Source of the DNA: an uncultured Ruminococcus sp.
GTDB lineage: Bacteria; Bacillota; Clostridia; Oscillospirales; Ruminococcaceae
Reading direction: 5' to 3'
DNA length: 64,000 bases
Assembly: GCA_900318825.1 (NCBI GenBank)
Contig: ONMB01000011.1
Coordinates: 1 to 64,000 of the forward strand
The position numbers and the translations under genes are program-made. Positions 6,132-17,618 of this stretch are shown piece by piece (position 1 is the first letter of the stretch; each line of letters opens with the position of its first letter). The notes beneath the pieces were generated by a model, which did not search any database, was not told where the DNA came from, and was given only the letters and a program-made list of their open reading frames with translations.

Positions 6132-7871
6132 ATGATGATTTCAGGCGCTAAGATCGTTGTTGAGACTCTCATCGAACAGGGCTGCGACACCGTTTTCGGC
6201 TACCCCGGCGGTCAGGTCATCAACCTCTTCGATGAGCTCTATCTCGCAAGCGACCGCGTAAAACATATACTCACCGCCCACGAACAGGGCGCGGCTCACG
6301 CCGCTGACGGCTATGCAAGAGCTACCGGAAAGGTCGGCGTTGTCATAGCTACATCAGGTCCCGGTGCGACGAACCTCGTTACCGGCATCGCTACGGCTTT
6401 CCTCGACTCTGTACCGCTCGTCGCTATCACCGGAAACGTTCCGTGCAGCCTCATCGGACGCGACAGCTTCCAGGAAGTCGATATCGTCGGCGTGACTATG
6501 CCGATAACCAAGCATAATTTCATCGTCAAGGACATCGAGGAGCTCGCAGATACGCTCCGTATGGCGTTCAAGATAGCCAAGTCCGGACGTCCCGGACCTG
6601 TCCTCGTCGATATCCCCAAGGACATTCAGATCGCAAAGTGCGAATATGAGCCCAAAACCCAGCCGGTTATCCCGGCACCGATAGTTTACGCCCCCGAGAA
6701 CAAGCTCCGTCAGGCTGCTCAGATGATAGACGCAAGCGAGAGACCTTACATCTACTTCGGCGGCGGCGTTATCGCCGGAAAGGCTTCCGAAGCACTCATC
6801 GCTCTTGCCGACAGGATAGACGCTCCTATGGGCTGCTCGCTAATGGGACTTTCCGCAGTTCCCTCAGATCACCCGAGATTTCTCGGTATGCAGGGTATGC
6901 ACGGTCACTACGCTTCCTCTATGGCTGAGGACGAGGCTGACCTCGTTATCGCTCTCGGAGCGCGTTTCTCCGACAGAGCTACCGGCAATAAGAAACGTTT
7001 TGCTCAGAATTTCAAGATAATCCACATTGATATAGACGGCGCCGAGCTCAGCAAGAATATTCCTGCCGAACTCGCCGTTCAGGGCGATATCCGCGACGCT
7101 ATCGAGCGTCTCTGCGCTATGGTATCGGAGAGAAAGCTCCCCGAATGGGAAGCCCGCGTTGACGGTCTGCGCCTTGAGGAAATGGAGCGCACTAAAAATG
7201 CTCTCCAGCACTCCTATGAGAAGAACTGCGAAAGCTGCTCCGCTCCCTGCGACAAGTCGGATATCCCGGCTTCGGACAGGCTTGATCCCTACGGCGTTAT
7301 CGACGCTGTAAGCGAACACGCTCCCGAGGACGCTATCATCGTAACCGATGTCGGTCAGCACCAGATGTGGGCTGCTCAGCGCTACCCCTTCAGGAAGCCG
7401 AGGACCTTCCTCACAAGCGGAGGTCTCGGAACTATGGGCTTCGGAATGGGCGCTGCTATCGGCGCTTCCGCTGCAACAGGCAAGCGCACCGTACTCTTTA
7501 CCGGCGACGGCAGCTTCGGCATGAACCTCACAGAGCTCGCCACGGCAGTTACTCAGGGAACTCCCCTCGTTATCGTTATACTCAACAACGGCGTTCTCGG
7601 AATGGTGCGCCAGTGGCAGACTCTCTTCTTCAACAAGCACTACTCCAACACCACTCTCCACCGCAAGACCGACTTCGTGAAGGTCGCAGAAGCATTCGGT
7701 GCCAAGGGCTTACGCTGCTCGGATATGAAGGAGCTCGAAACAGCTCTCACAGCAGCCTTTGCAGACAGCGGCACCACAGTCATCGACTGCATCATAGACT
7801 GTGATGAGTTCGTACTGCCCATGCTTCCTCCCGGCGGTTCTATCGACAACATAATTACCGAGATAAAGTGA
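6132..7871 (+). CDS. ilvB: Acetolactate synthase, large (catalytic) subunit
   Basis: A 579-residue thiamine-diphosphate enzyme making acetolactate or acetohydroxybutyrate, the first common step of Val, Leu and Ile synthesis. Visible parts are the N-terminal PYR domain with the catalytic Glu in AHEQGAAHAADGYARATG, the central FAD-binding domain, and the C-terminal PP domain with GDGSFGMNLTELATAV and ILNNGVLGMVRQW, which bind ThDP/Mg. The length is normal. The start offers two adjacent ATGs; AAAGGA lies 11 bases upstream. The regulatory subunit ilvN follows after 10 bases. Confidence 0.97.
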   Translation: MMISGAKIVVETLIEQGCDTVFGYPGGQVINLFDELYLASDRVKHILTAHEQGAAHAADGYARATGKVGVVIATSGPGATNLVTGIATAFLDSVPLVAITGNVPCSLIGRDSFQEVDIVGVTMPITKHNFIVKDIEELADTLRMAFKIAKSGRPGPVLVDIPKDIQIAKCEYEPKTQPVIPAPIVYAPENKLRQAAQMIDASERPYIYFGGGVIAGKASEALIALADRIDAPMGCSLMGLSAVPSDHPRFLGMQGMHGHYASSMAEDEADLVIALGARFSDRATGNKKRFAQNFKIIHIDIDGAELSKNIPAELAVQGDIRDAIERLCAMVSERKLPEWEARVDGLRLEEMERTKNALQHSYEKNCESCSAPCDKSDIPASDRLDPYGVIDAVSEHAPEDAIIVTDVGQHQMWAAQRYPFRKPRTFLTSGGLGTMGFGMGAAIGASAATGKRTVLFTGDGSFGMNLTELATAVTQGTPLVIVILNNGVLGMVRQWQTLFFNKHYSNTTLHRKTDFVKVAEAFGAKGLRCSDMKELETALTAAFADSGTTVIDCIIDCDEFVLPMLPPGGSIDNIITEIK

Positions 7872-7881
7872 GGTGAGAGGT

Positions 7882-8385
7882 ATGGATAATAAATTTGTCA
7901 TAGCCGTTCTCGTTTCCAACATATCCGGCGTACTCTCAAGAGTTTCGGGAATGTTCACGCGGCGCGGCTTCAACATCGACAGCCTCACTGTGGGCGAGAC
8001 CGAATCCAGCGGTTTTTCACGAATAACCATATCCTTCCACGGCGACGAGGATATCAAGGAACGTATCCTCCAGCAGCTCAAGAAGCTCCACGACGTCAAG
8101 GAAGTCGAGGTCCTCAATACAAACGAGACCGTTATCCGTGAACTGCTCCTCATCAAGGTGAGGAACAAGTCAGAGTCCAGACAGGACATAATGACGGCAG
8201 TCGAGATCTTCCGCTCGAAGATAGTGGACTACTCCCCGACAGCCCTGATCTGTGAGCTCACCGGTGAGACCTCCAAGATCGACGCCTTCATCGAGCTCCT
8301 CAAGCCCTGCGGCATCATGGAGATGTGCCGTACCGGTATAGTAGCGGTCGAGCGCGGCGAAAACTGCCTCAAGACCGTAAAATAA
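7882..8385 (+). CDS. ilvN: Acetolactate synthase, small (regulatory) subunit
   Basis: A 167-residue protein with an N-terminal ACT domain (VLVSNISGVLSRVSGMFTRRGFNIDSL, about residues 7-33) that binds valine for feedback inhibition, and the conserved C-terminal domain ending in MEMCRTGIVAVERG. The ATG at 7882 has AGGTG just upstream; an in-frame GTG at 7873 is less likely. It lies 10 bases after ilvB and the two products form the holoenzyme. Confidence 0.96.
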   Translation: MDNKFVIAVLVSNISGVLSRVSGMFTRRGFNIDSLTVGETESSGFSRITISFHGDEDIKERILQQLKKLHDVKEVEVLNTNETVIRELLLIKVRNKSESRQDIMTAVEIFRSKIVDYSPTALICELTGETSKIDAFIELLKPCGIMEMCRTGIVAVERGENCLKTVK

Positions 8386-8457
8386 TACGCATTTGTTGGG
8401 AATTCCAAACCGGGCTCCCATTCAAATATATTCCAATTATACTAAATCTTATTCTGA

Positions 8458-9507
<1,050 letters not shown>

Positions 9508-9529
9508 TAATACTTAATATACCGATATT

Positions 9530-9553
9530 CCCCGCCCAGTCCGGGCGGGGATT
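9530..9553 (+). terminator. GC-rich hairpin after ilvC
   Basis: An 8-bp perfect stem (9530-9537 with 9543-9550) follows ilvC by 23 bases, but only three T residues come after it. It is probably a leaky terminator or an RNA-stabilising hairpin between ilvC and ilvD. Confidence 0.5.
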
Positions 9554-9569
9554 TAAGGTTGTGAGCCTT

Positions 9570-9609
9570 TAGCCGTCAGCGACAGCTAAAGACTGACAAC
9601 TAACGGCTA
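9570..9609. repeat. Short imperfect inverted repeat between ilvC and ilvD
   Basis: TAGCCGT (9570-9576) and ACGGCTA (9603-9609) frame a segment with further partial complementarity (GTCAG with CTGAC). It looks like a small extragenic palindromic repeat of the kind scattered through clostridial genomes. Copies elsewhere cannot be checked here. Confidence 0.45.
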
Positions 9610-9633
9610 ATAATTACAATGAGGTGAAATAAT

Positions 9634-11298
9634 ATGAGCGGAAATTATTTCTGCGAAGGAGTTGAAATGGCGTCCCAGCGCTCACTTTTCAACGCACTCG
9701 GTTTTACTAAAGAGGAAATGAACAGACCTCTCGTCGGCATCGTATCGTCCTACAACGAGATAGTGCCCGGACATATGAATATCGACAAGATAGTCGAGGC
9801 TGTAAAGCTCGGCGTTGCAATGGGCGGCGGCACCCCTGTGGTCTTCCCTGCTATCGCTGTATGTGACGGCATCGCTATGGGACACAAGGGTATGAAATAC
9901 TCCCTCGTTACCCGTGACCTCATTGCCGATTCTACTGAATGTATGGCTCTCGCGCACCACTTCGACGCACTCGTTATGGTGCCAAACTGCGACAAGAACG
10001 TTCCCGGACTCCTTATGGCTGCGGCTCGTATCAACGTGCCGACCGTATTCGTAAGCGGCGGTCCTATGCTTGCCGGTCACGTCAAGGGACAGAAGACCAG
10101 CCTCTCCTCTATGTTTGAGGCTGTCGGCGCTTACACTGCCGGAAAGATCTCTGCTGAGGAGGTCGAGGAATACGAGAACAAGACCTGTCCTACCTGCGGC
10201 TCGTGCTCGGGTATGTACACCGCAAACTCTATGAACTGTCTCACCGAGGTCCTCGGTATGGGACTCAGAGGCAACGGTACTATCCCTGCCGTTTATTCCG
10301 AGCGTCTCAAGCTCGCAAAGGAAGCCGGTATGCAGGTAATGGAGCTCTACCGCAAAAATATCCGTCCGCTCGACATCATGACCGAAAAGGCTTTCTACAA
10401 CGCTCTCACTGCTGATATGGCACTTGGCTGCTCGACCAACAGTATGCTCCACCTGCCCGCTATCGCAAACGAGTGCGGCATAAAGATCGACCTCGACATG
10501 GCAAACGAGATCAGTGCAAAGACTCCTAACCTCTGCCATCTCGCCCCTGCCGGTCACACATATATGGAGGATCTCAACGAAGCCGGCGGCGTTTACGCCG
10601 TTCTCAACGAGCTCGCTAAAAAAGACCTCATCAACACTGAATGTCTCACCTGCACCGGCAAGACTGTCGGTGAAAACATCAAAGGCTGCATCAACAAGGA
10701 TACAAACACTATCCGTCCCATTGATGATCCGTACAGCGAGACCGGCGGAATAGCCGTTCTCAAGGGCAATCTCGCTCCCGACCGCTGCGTAGTAAAGAGG
10801 AGCGCAGTTGCTCCGGAAATGCTCGTCCACAAGGGACCTGCGCGTGTATTTGACAGCGAGGAAGAAGCTATAAAGGTCATCTACGAGGGCGGTATCAATC
10901 CCGGCGATGTTGTAGTTATCCGCTATGAAGGACCTGCCGGCGGTCCGGGTATGCGTGAGATGCTCTCACCTACCTCCGCTATTCAGGGTGCAGGACTCGG
11001 CTCGACAGTTGCCCTCATCACAGACGGACGTTTCTCCGGCGCTACACGCGGTGCGGCTATCGGACACGTTTCGCCCGAGGCTGTGAACGGCGGTACTATC
11101 GCCTATGTCAAGGAAGGCGACATCATCTCGATAGATATCCCCAATTATTCGATAAACCTTGAGGTCTCCGACGAGGAGCTCGAGGAGCGCAGAAAGACTA
11201 TGCCTATCAAGCACAAGGAAGGCATAACAGGCTACCTCAAGCGCTATGCACAGCAGGTATCCTCCGCTGACAAGGGTGCGATCATCAACAGACGTTAA
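9634..11298 (+). CDS. ilvD: Dihydroxy-acid dehydratase
   Basis: A 554-residue Fe-S dehydratase converting dihydroxyisovalerate to 2-oxoisovalerate. Cluster cysteines are visible in PNCDKNVPG (about residue 119) and [19 protein letters not shown] (about residue 187), and the C-terminal domain has [12 protein letters not shown] and [11 protein letters not shown]. The ATG at 9634 has GAGGTG 7 bases before it. It continues the ilv run and precedes leuC by 53 bases. Confidence 0.97.
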   Translation: MSGNYFCEGVEMASQRSLFNALGFTKEEMNRPLVGIVSSYNEIVPGHMNIDKIVEAVKLGVAMGGGTPVVFPAIAVCDGIAMGHKGMKYSLVTRDLIADSTECMALAHHFDALVMVPNCDKNVPGLLMAAARINVPTVFVSGGPMLAGHVKGQKTSLSSMFEAVGAYTAGKISAEEVEEYENKTCPTCGSCSGMYTANSMNCLTEVLGMGLRGNGTIPAVYSERLKLAKEAGMQVMELYRKNIRPLDIMTEKAFYNALTADMALGCSTNSMLHLPAIANECGIKIDLDMANEISAKTPNLCHLAPAGHTYMEDLNEAGGVYAVLNELAKKDLINTECLTCTGKTVGENIKGCINKDTNTIRPIDDPYSETGGIAVLKGNLAPDRCVVKRSAVAPEMLVHKGPARVFDSEEEAIKVIYEGGINPGDVVVIRYEGPAGGPGMREMLSPTSAIQGAGLGSTVALITDGRFSGATRGAAIGHVSPEAVNGGTIAYVKEGDIISIDIPNYSINLEVSDEELEERRKTMPIKHKEGITGYLKRYAQQVSSADKGAIINRR

Positions 11299-11351
11299 CG
11301 AGATCTGATATTAGCTGACGTCTTATCCCCCACACGAAAGAAGCTGATAGA

Positions 11352-12620
11352 ATGAGTATGACAATGACGCAGAAGATCCTTGCGGCTCACGCAGGACTTG
11401 ACTCGGTACAGGCAGGACAGCTTGTCCTCGCCGGTCTCGACCTCGTCCTCGGCAACGATATCACGTCGCCGGTAGCTATCAAGGAATTCGCAAAGCTCGG
11501 CAAGGACAGCGTGTTTGACAGAAACAGGATCACTATGATAATGGATCACTTTGCTCCCAACAAGGACATAAAGGCTGCGGAGCAATGCAGAATGTGCCGG
11601 GATTTCTGCGGAGAAATGGACATAACTCATTTCTATGACGTCGGCGAAATGGGCATCGAACACGCCTTTATCCCCGAAAAAGGTCTTGCGACTGCCGGTG
11701 ACCTCGTCATCGGAGCAGACTCCCACACCTGCACATTCGGCGCTCTCGGAGCTTTTTCCACAGGAGTCGGCTCGACCGACATGGCTTGCGGAATGGCTAC
11801 CGGCAAAGCGTGGTTCAAGGTGCCGGCTGCCATGAAGATAGAGCTGAAAGGCAGTCTGCGCAGGTACGTTTCCGGCAAGGACGTTATCCTGAATATCATC
11901 GGCAGGATAGGCGTTGACGGAGCTCTCTACCGCTCTATGGAGTTCACAGGAGAGGGACTCGCCTCGCTCAGTATGGCTGACCGTCTCTGCATTGCGAATA
12001 TGGCTGTCGAAGCCGGTGCAAAGAACGGCATATTTGAAGTCGACGTCACCACCCTCGCCTACCTGAAAGAGCACGGCGCGGCCGAACCGAATGTCTTTAA
12101 GGCTGACGCGGACGCTGTTTACGAGGAAGTCCTCACCGTTGACCTTTCACAGACAGAGCCGACTGTCGCTTTCCCGCATCTTCCGGGAAACGCAAGGACT
12201 TTCAGCGAGATAGGCGACATAAAAATAGATCAGGTAGTCATAGGCTCCTGCACAAACGGCAGGCTCGAGGACCTTATCGCAGCCGCTGAGATACTCAAGG
12301 GACGCAAGGTCGCAAAGGGAGTCCGCACGATAATCATACCGGCTACCCAGCAGATATACCTCAGAGCTATGGAAATGGGACTGCTGAAAATTTTCATCGA
12401 GAGCGGCGCGGCTGTTTCGACGCCTACCTGCGGACCGTGTCTCGGAGGACATATGGGTATACTCGCTGCCGGTGAACGCGCTGTCGCTACCACGAACCGC
12501 AACTTCGTAGGACGTATGGGACACGTTGACTCTGAAGTATACCTCGCAAGCCCTGCGACCGCGGCAGCCTGCGCAGTAACAGGAAGAATAACAAGTCCGT
12601 GGGAGGTGATGGGCGTATGA
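11352..12620 (+). CDS. leuC: 3-isopropylmalate dehydratase, large subunit
   Basis: A 422-residue aconitase-family subunit of the short (archaeal/clostridial LeuC/HacA) type. The [4Fe-4S] cysteines are in IGSCTNGR (about residue 298) and [13 protein letters not shown] (about residue 359), plus the first in [13 protein letters not shown]. The stop overlaps the leuD start (ATGA at 12617-12620), so translation is coupled. It isomerises 2- to 3-isopropylmalate together with LeuD. Homoaconitase or citraconate activity is possible in this family, but the neighbours point to leucine. Confidence 0.95.
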   Translation: MSMTMTQKILAAHAGLDSVQAGQLVLAGLDLVLGNDITSPVAIKEFAKLGKDSVFDRNRITMIMDHFAPNKDIKAAEQCRMCRDFCGEMDITHFYDVGEMGIEHAFIPEKGLATAGDLVIGADSHTCTFGALGAFSTGVGSTDMACGMATGKAWFKVPAAMKIELKGSLRRYVSGKDVILNIIGRIGVDGALYRSMEFTGEGLASLSMADRLCIANMAVEAGAKNGIFEVDVTTLAYLKEHGAAEPNVFKADADAVYEEVLTVDLSQTEPTVAFPHLPGNARTFSEIGDIKIDQVVIGSCTNGRLEDLIAAAEILKGRKVAKGVRTIIIPATQQIYLRAMEMGLLKIFIESGAAVSTPTCGPCLGGHMGILAAGERAVATTNRNFVGRMGHVDSEVYLASPATAAACAVTGRITSPWEVMGV

Positions 12621-13111
12621 AATACACCGGAAATGCCATAAAATACGGCGACAATATCGACACTGACGTCATCATACCAGCCCGCTACCTCAACACCAGC
12701 GACCACAAGGAACTCGCCTCGCACTGTATGGAGGACATCGACAAGTCATTCGTATCGCGCGTAAAGCAGGGCGACATCATAGTTGCCGGACAGAATTTCG
12801 GCTGCGGCTCTTCACGCGAACACGCTCCCATTGCCATAAAGGCAAGCGGTATTTCCGTGGTCATCGCCAGGAGCTTTGCGCGTATATTCTACCGCAACGC
12901 CATAAATATCGGGCTCGCCATAGTGGAGTGCCCCGAAGCCGCTGAGAACATCTCAGAGGGCGACATGATCGAGGCTGACCTCGACAACGGCATAATACAC
13001 AACATCACCACCGGCAGGGACTTCCGCACGGAGCCCTTCCCGGAGTTTATACAGAATATAATCGAAAACGGCGGTCTTATGCAGTCTGTTGCAAAGGGAC
13101 TTATCCGCTGA
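12617..13111 (+). CDS. leuD: 3-isopropylmalate dehydratase, small subunit
   Basis: A 164-residue swivelling-domain subunit with [13 protein letters not shown] near the N-terminus and the substrate-binding [12 protein letters not shown] loop. The short length matches the archaeal/clostridial LeuD type. The ATG overlaps the leuC stop and has GGGAGGTG upstream within leuC; an in-frame extension to 12599 is unnecessary. Confidence 0.95.
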   Translation: MKYTGNAIKYGDNIDTDVIIPARYLNTSDHKELASHCMEDIDKSFVSRVKQGDIIVAGQNFGCGSSREHAPIAIKASGISVVIARSFARIFYRNAINIGLAIVECPEAAENISEGDMIEADLDNGIIHNITTGRDFRTEPFPEFIQNIIENGGLMQSVAKGLIR

Positions 13112-13125
13112 ATAAAGGACACCAT

Positions 13126-13971
13126 ATGAAAAAATTCCTTTCGCTCATACTCACAGCAATAACGCTCCTGTCTTTTACTTCCTGTGCTTCCGGCTCTAAG
13201 AGCAGCAAGCTGAGTCCGGAGGAAATATTCAACAGGCAGGCAACAGATAATGCACAGGCTTACCTCACAGACAAATACGGCTTTACAGCCAAGGTCATCA
13301 AGTGCTCTATGATAACCGAGGACACTTACAAGTGTCCGATGAACTACAACCCCGGTGAGGACGCAGAGGTCAGAATGGATCACAACGGAGAGCCGTTCAT
13401 CGTCATTATCAGCGGTCTGAAGGACTCTCTCGAGGGCAGGGACTCCTACCAGGACAAAGCCATAACCGATGCTGTATCTGAAATGATAGAAAAGGATTTC
13501 GGCTCTGATAATACCACAACGTACTCGGTGTTCAACAAGATCGACAACACTATCACAGACAACGGACTCCGATCAAAGTCCCAGTATTACGACGGCACCA
13601 ACCTCAAGGATATGCTGTACGACTCCGGACACCGCTGCATAGAGGTCTACGATAAGGATATCTCCGACGAGAACGCTTTCAGGGACATCATCGACACTTA
13701 TTCCAAGACCAACAAGTATTTTGAGCTGTGCATAGTTTCCTACAAGGACGCGCAGAAATACAACAGCCATGTTATATCCGGAGCTTATCTCGATAAAGCA
13801 AAAGCTGATTCCTACGACAAGCTCAGCGAGGACGTTTTCAAGTCCAACTCGGACAAAATAAGCAGCTACCGCCGCTATTTCGGCGACGGCACCAGCGAAT
13901 ACGTCAGCTTTGATAAAGAACCCGCCAGTGAAACTGCCGAAACCAGCAGTTCAGAAAGGAACATCACATGA
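13126..13971 (+). CDS. Putative lipoprotein, tandem paralogue 1
   Basis: A 281-residue exported protein with a lipoprotein signal (MKKFLSLIL, lipobox ending SFTSC at about residue 22). After it come AQAYLTDKYGFTAKV and, near the end, YRRYFGDGTSEYVSF, both shared with the next gene's product. I recognise no named family. It starts 14 bases after leuD with AAAGGA upstream and overlaps the next start by four bases, so it appears to be part of the leu operon. The role is unknown. Confidence 0.75.
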   Translation: MKKFLSLILTAITLLSFTSCASGSKSSKLSPEEIFNRQATDNAQAYLTDKYGFTAKVIKCSMITEDTYKCPMNYNPGEDAEVRMDHNGEPFIVIISGLKDSLEGRDSYQDKAITDAVSEMIEKDFGSDNTTTYSVFNKIDNTITDNGLRSKSQYYDGTNLKDMLYDSGHRCIEVYDKDISDENAFRDIIDTYSKTNKYFELCIVSYKDAQKYNSHVISGAYLDKAKADSYDKLSEDVFKSNSDKISSYRRYFGDGTSEYVSFDKEPASETAETSSSERNIT

Positions 13972-14843
13972 AAAAGCTTTTTGCTGTCCTGTCAGCTGCG
14001 GTAATGCTCATGAACCTTGCTGCCTGCACAAATGAGTCCTCAAGTCAGAAAGAGGTAAACGCAAGGGTACTAAAACAGGCAAAGGAAAATGCAAAGGCAT
14101 ATATCAGTGAGAAATATGGCTTTGATGCTGAGATCACAGGCGGTTACCTGTTGTATGAAGGCTCTGATCTGCTGCCTTTCAAACAAGAAGCAACTACTAA
14201 AGCAAAGATCAAGATGAAATACGGTGGAAAGGACTTTCTTGTCAGGATAAGCGGTGGGTATGAAACCACCAACGGCTCTGACACATATCAGCATGAGGAG
14301 ATACTTGCCGCCTTACTCGGATATATCCAGGAACAGATGAGCAGATACGGATTTGTATTCAAAAGCGATATCGGTAGGCTGTTCAGCAGCTCACCGGGAT
14401 ATACGGATTATGGGTTTTATCTGCCACACCCCGCGATAAGTGAAAGCGACTCCAAGTTTCACAGTGTTTACTATGACGGCAGTAATCTGGACCAGATACA
14501 AACCCTCAAGTACTGCATAATCGTTCTGAACGACTGTGACATATCCGATGATTCAGCTTTTGAGGGTATAACCGGATTTTTCGAGAACAGCTTCATCAAT
14601 GAATGCTGTATAATATCATACCGCAATCCCGGCCATATTACTGACGATTATTCTGAAGAACAGCGCATAGCGTCCGTTGTCAAGGAAAGAATGGCAGAGA
14701 GCACTGAGAAAAATGATAAAGTAGCAGCTTTTTTCAAAAATAACAAGGAAAGGATACGCAGCTACCGCCGTATATTCAGGGACGGCAAAAGCCAGTATGT
14801 TTCCTTTGAAAATCAAAAAGACACCCACTGGATCAACAAATAG
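13968..14843 (+). CDS. Putative lipoprotein, tandem paralogue 2
   Basis: A 291-residue lipoprotein (lipobox MNLAAC at about residue 20). AKAYISEKYGFDAEI and YRRIFRDGKSQYVSF match the corresponding segments of the upstream gene, so the two are diverged tandem duplicates. It is more AT-rich and uses codons such as ATA and AAA more than leuD or leuB, which may point to relaxed or separate evolution. The start overlaps the previous stop as ATGA. The function is unknown. Confidence 0.75.
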   Translation: MKKLFAVLSAAVMLMNLAACTNESSSQKEVNARVLKQAKENAKAYISEKYGFDAEITGGYLLYEGSDLLPFKQEATTKAKIKMKYGGKDFLVRISGGYETTNGSDTYQHEEILAALLGYIQEQMSRYGFVFKSDIGRLFSSSPGYTDYGFYLPHPAISESDSKFHSVYYDGSNLDQIQTLKYCIIVLNDCDISDDSAFEGITGFFENSFINECCIISYRNPGHITDDYSEEQRIASVVKERMAESTEKNDKVAAFFKNNKERIRSYRRIFRDGKSQYVSFENQKDTHWINK

Positions 14844-14909
14844 CAAATTAGTAAAGTACCGTATCCCGATACAGTCTATTCAATAAAAATCAACATACAG
14901 GAGGTGCAT

Positions 14910-15983
14910 ATGGAACTCAATATCGCTCTGCTCCGCGGAGACGGCATAGGTCCTGAGATCGTGGACAGCGCCGCCGCAGTCCTCGAAAAAACGGCATCTG
15001 AGTTTGGACACAGGATATACTTCACACCATATCTCATCGGCGGTGCAGCCATAAACGCCGTCGGCAAGCCTCTGCCGCAGGAGACCGTGGACGGCTGTCT
15101 CGCATCAGACAGCGTTCTGCTCGGAGCTGTGGGCGGTCCGGAATGGGACGACCTCCCCGGTGACCGGCGTCCGGAAAAGGCTCTGCTCGGTATAAGGGCA
15201 GCTCTCGGACTCTACACAAATCTCCGCCCCGCAAAGCTCTACCCGTCGCTCAGGAGCGCTTCTCCGCTCAGGGACGAGATAGTCGGAAGCGGCTTTGACA
15301 TCATGATAGTCCGCGAACTCACGGGCGGTATCTACTTCGGCGAAAGAGGCTACCGCGAGGGAAGGTTCGGCAGAGAGGCTTTTGACACCGAGGCTTACAG
15401 CGTCACCGAGATCGAACGCATAGGACGCATTGCCTTTGAAACAGCTATGAAGCGCGGCAGACGCCTTTGCAGCATCGACAAGGCAAACGTTCTCGAGACC
15501 TCGCGGCTCTGGCGAAAGACTATGCACACTATCGCTGAGGAGTACCCGGAGGTGGAGTACAGCGATATGTTCGTGGACAACGCCGCTATGCAGCTCGTCC
15601 GCTGTCCGGGACAGTTTGATGTTATAGTCACGTCGAATATGTTCGGCGACATACTCTCAGACGAAACCTCGCAGATAACAGGCTCGATAGGTATGCTCGC
15701 AAGCGCTTCTCTCGGCGAGGGAAAGCGCGGTATGTATGAGCCTATCCACGGTTCTGCACCGGATATAGCCGGTCAGGATAAGGCAAACCCCATTGCAGCT
15801 ATACTCTCAGGAGCTATGATGCTCCGGTATTCGTTCGGTCTTTCGGAAGAGGCTGAGCGAATCGAAAAAGCGGTGGACAAAGTCCTCGAAGAAGGCTGGC
15901 GCACCGCGGATATCATCGGAAACAGCGAGGGAGCTCCCCTCACCTGCACAAAAATGACAGAAAAAATAATCGAGGTAATATAA
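14910..15983 (+). CDS. leuB: 3-isopropylmalate dehydrogenase
   Basis: A 357-residue isocitrate/isopropylmalate dehydrogenase-family enzyme that oxidises and decarboxylates 3-isopropylmalate. It has [11 protein letters not shown] at the N-terminus, the substrate loop [12 protein letters not shown], the metal site [11 protein letters not shown], and [16 protein letters not shown] for NAD binding. The ATG at 14910 has GGAGG five bases upstream; an in-frame GTG at 14904 lies within the ribosome site. Two lipoprotein genes separate it from leuCD, and a DUF815 ATPase follows after two bases. Confidence 0.96.
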   Translation: MELNIALLRGDGIGPEIVDSAAAVLEKTASEFGHRIYFTPYLIGGAAINAVGKPLPQETVDGCLASDSVLLGAVGGPEWDDLPGDRRPEKALLGIRAALGLYTNLRPAKLYPSLRSASPLRDEIVGSGFDIMIVRELTGGIYFGERGYREGRFGREAFDTEAYSVTEIERIGRIAFETAMKRGRRLCSIDKANVLETSRLWRKTMHTIAEEYPEVEYSDMFVDNAAMQLVRCPGQFDVIVTSNMFGDILSDETSQITGSIGMLASASLGEGKRGMYEPIHGSAPDIAGQDKANPIAAILSGAMMLRYSFGLSEEAERIEKAVDKVLEEGWRTADIIGNSEGAPLTCTKMTEKIIEVI

Positions 15984-15985
15984 CA

Positions 15986-17191
15986 ATGGATAACAAATTA
16001 TTAAGGCTTTGCCGCAGCCGCGATCTGGTTGCAATTTTCAGAGGACTTGCTCAGGACGATGTATTCGACAAGCTGATGATACTTCTCGGCTCTGACAAGA
16101 GATTTCTCTCAAACTATCTTGCTGACTACTCAGACTTCGTAACAGAGCTTTACAGCCACAATACAGCCGACCTTACACAGTATATGCTCCGCATAACCAT
16201 GGAGGACGAGAACGTTTTCATCAAGGAAGCTGCAAGCGGCTGCATACCGCCCCACGAGATGCAGGAGTGCCTCGTGAACGAGCTGCTCTTCCTCCAGGAA
16301 GTATCCCAGCTTACCCCAAAGGACTTCATGGACGGCATCGACTACGACGGCTATATCCCGCAGTGGACGACCTCAAAGGCTGATTTCGTCGAGAACTACA
16401 AGCAGCGTCTCATGACCGTTGCAAATGTAGGCTACGGCAAGTGGACAAAATCTAATATGTTCGTTTACCGCGACGGCATACTCCCTGTAAAGCACCCCGA
16501 CACACAGAAGCTCTCCGAGCTCTTCGGCTACGACGCTCAGCGTAAGGCTATCGTTGACAATACTCTCGCTCTCCTCGATGGAAAACCGGCTCTCAATGCC
16601 CTTCTCTACGGCGATGCAGGTACGGGCAAATCCTCGACTGTCAAGGCAGTTGCGAACGAATATGCAGAAAACGGTCTGCGCCTCATCGAGATAACTAAGG
16701 AGCAGCTCCGCGAGATACCGGCTATCATCGAGGAGATAAGCCGCAATCCGCTCAAGTTCATCATATTCATCGACGACCTCTCCTTCGTTGAGGGCGAGGA
16801 CTGCTTCGGCTCACTCAAGGCTATACTTGAAGGCTCGGCAGCAGCACGTTCGCACAATATGGTCATCTACGCTACCAGCAACCGCCGACACCTCGTCAAG
16901 GAGAAGTTCTCCGACCGTGAGGGAGACGACGTTCATCTCAATGATACTCTCCAGGAGACACTTTCACTCTCTTCACGCTTCGGCCTCAGAGTAAACTTCA
17001 ACCGTCCTGACAAGAAGGACTACCTCATGATCGTATCCAAGCTCGCAAAGCTCAATGAGCTCGATATGAAGGAAGAGGAGCTTGCTGAAAAGGCAGAGCA
17101 GTTTGCACTTTCCTCCGGAAACGGCCGCTCACCGCGTACAGCAAAGCAGTTCATACACCAGGTGATAAACAACATACAGGATCAGACATGA
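15986..17191 (+). CDS. DUF815 AAA+ ATPase
   Basis: A 401-residue protein. The first half (residues 1-160) is helical and unassigned. The second half is an AAA+ domain with Walker A GDAGTGKSS (about residues 209-217), Walker B FIIFIDDLSF (about 258) and a sensor-like ATSNRRHLVKEKFSDR. This matches the DUF815 family, whose role is undefined. It starts two bases after leuB and so is probably translated with the leucine genes; a direct role in that pathway is not suggested by the sequence. Confidence 0.85.
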   Translation: MDNKLLRLCRSRDLVAIFRGLAQDDVFDKLMILLGSDKRFLSNYLADYSDFVTELYSHNTADLTQYMLRITMEDENVFIKEAASGCIPPHEMQECLVNELLFLQEVSQLTPKDFMDGIDYDGYIPQWTTSKADFVENYKQRLMTVANVGYGKWTKSNMFVYRDGILPVKHPDTQKLSELFGYDAQRKAIVDNTLALLDGKPALNALLYGDAGTGKSSTVKAVANEYAENGLRLIEITKEQLREIPAIIEEISRNPLKFIIFIDDLSFVEGEDCFGSLKAILEGSAAARSHNMVIYATSNRRHLVKEKFSDREGDDVHLNDTLQETLSLSSRFGLRVNFNRPDKKDYLMIVSKLAKLNELDMKEEELAEKAEQFALSSGNGRSPRTAKQFIHQVINNIQDQT

Positions 17192-17217
17192 TGATCCGCT
17201 AACAGGAGGTCAGAAAT

Positions 17218-17595
17218 ATGATAAAGATACATACAGAAAAGGCACCGGCAGCCGTCGGACCTTACTCGCAGGCTGTCGTTTCAAACGGCATGGTCTACAC
17301 CAGCGGTCAGATAGCCATTGATCCGCGCACAAACAACGTTGAAGCCCAGGACATTCAGGGACAGACCGAGCAGATAATGCAGAACCTCGGCGAGATCCTC
17401 AGAACTGCCGGCTCTTCATTTGAAAAAGCCGTCAAGACTACCTGCTTCCTCGCAGATATGAACGACTTCGCTGCCTTCAACGAGATCTACGGCAAATACT
17501 TCACCGGTCTCCCGGCAAGGAGCTGCGTAGCCGTAAAGACTCTCCCCAAGGGCGTTCTTGCGGAGGTCGAAGTCATCGCGGAGAGCGTTCTCTGA
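17218..17595 (+). CDS. ridA: RidA family reactive intermediate deaminase
   Basis: A 125-residue YjgF/YER057c/UK114 protein. It has APAAVGPYSQA near the N-terminus, TSGQIAIDP, and the conserved PARSCVAVKTLPKGVLAEVEVIA with the catalytic Arg. RidA hydrolyses reactive enamine/imine intermediates released by PLP enzymes such as threonine dehydratase, so its place after the ilv/leu genes makes sense. GGAGG precedes the ATG. Confidence 0.95.
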   Translation: MIKIHTEKAPAAVGPYSQAVVSNGMVYTSGQIAIDPRTNNVEAQDIQGQTEQIMQNLGEILRTAGSSFEKAVKTTCFLADMNDFAAFNEIYGKYFTGLPARSCVAVKTLPKGVLAEVEVIAESVL

Positions 17596-17618
17596 GATAA
17601 TATCCAAAGGAGTTATAT

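Noticed and set aside
6864-7661. 265-codon minus-strand ORF opposite ilvB
   Set aside because: Shadow of a strongly biased coding frame with no recognisable domain.
9682-10830. 382-codon minus-strand ORF opposite ilvD
   Set aside because: Shadow ORF; ilvD is complete on the plus strand.
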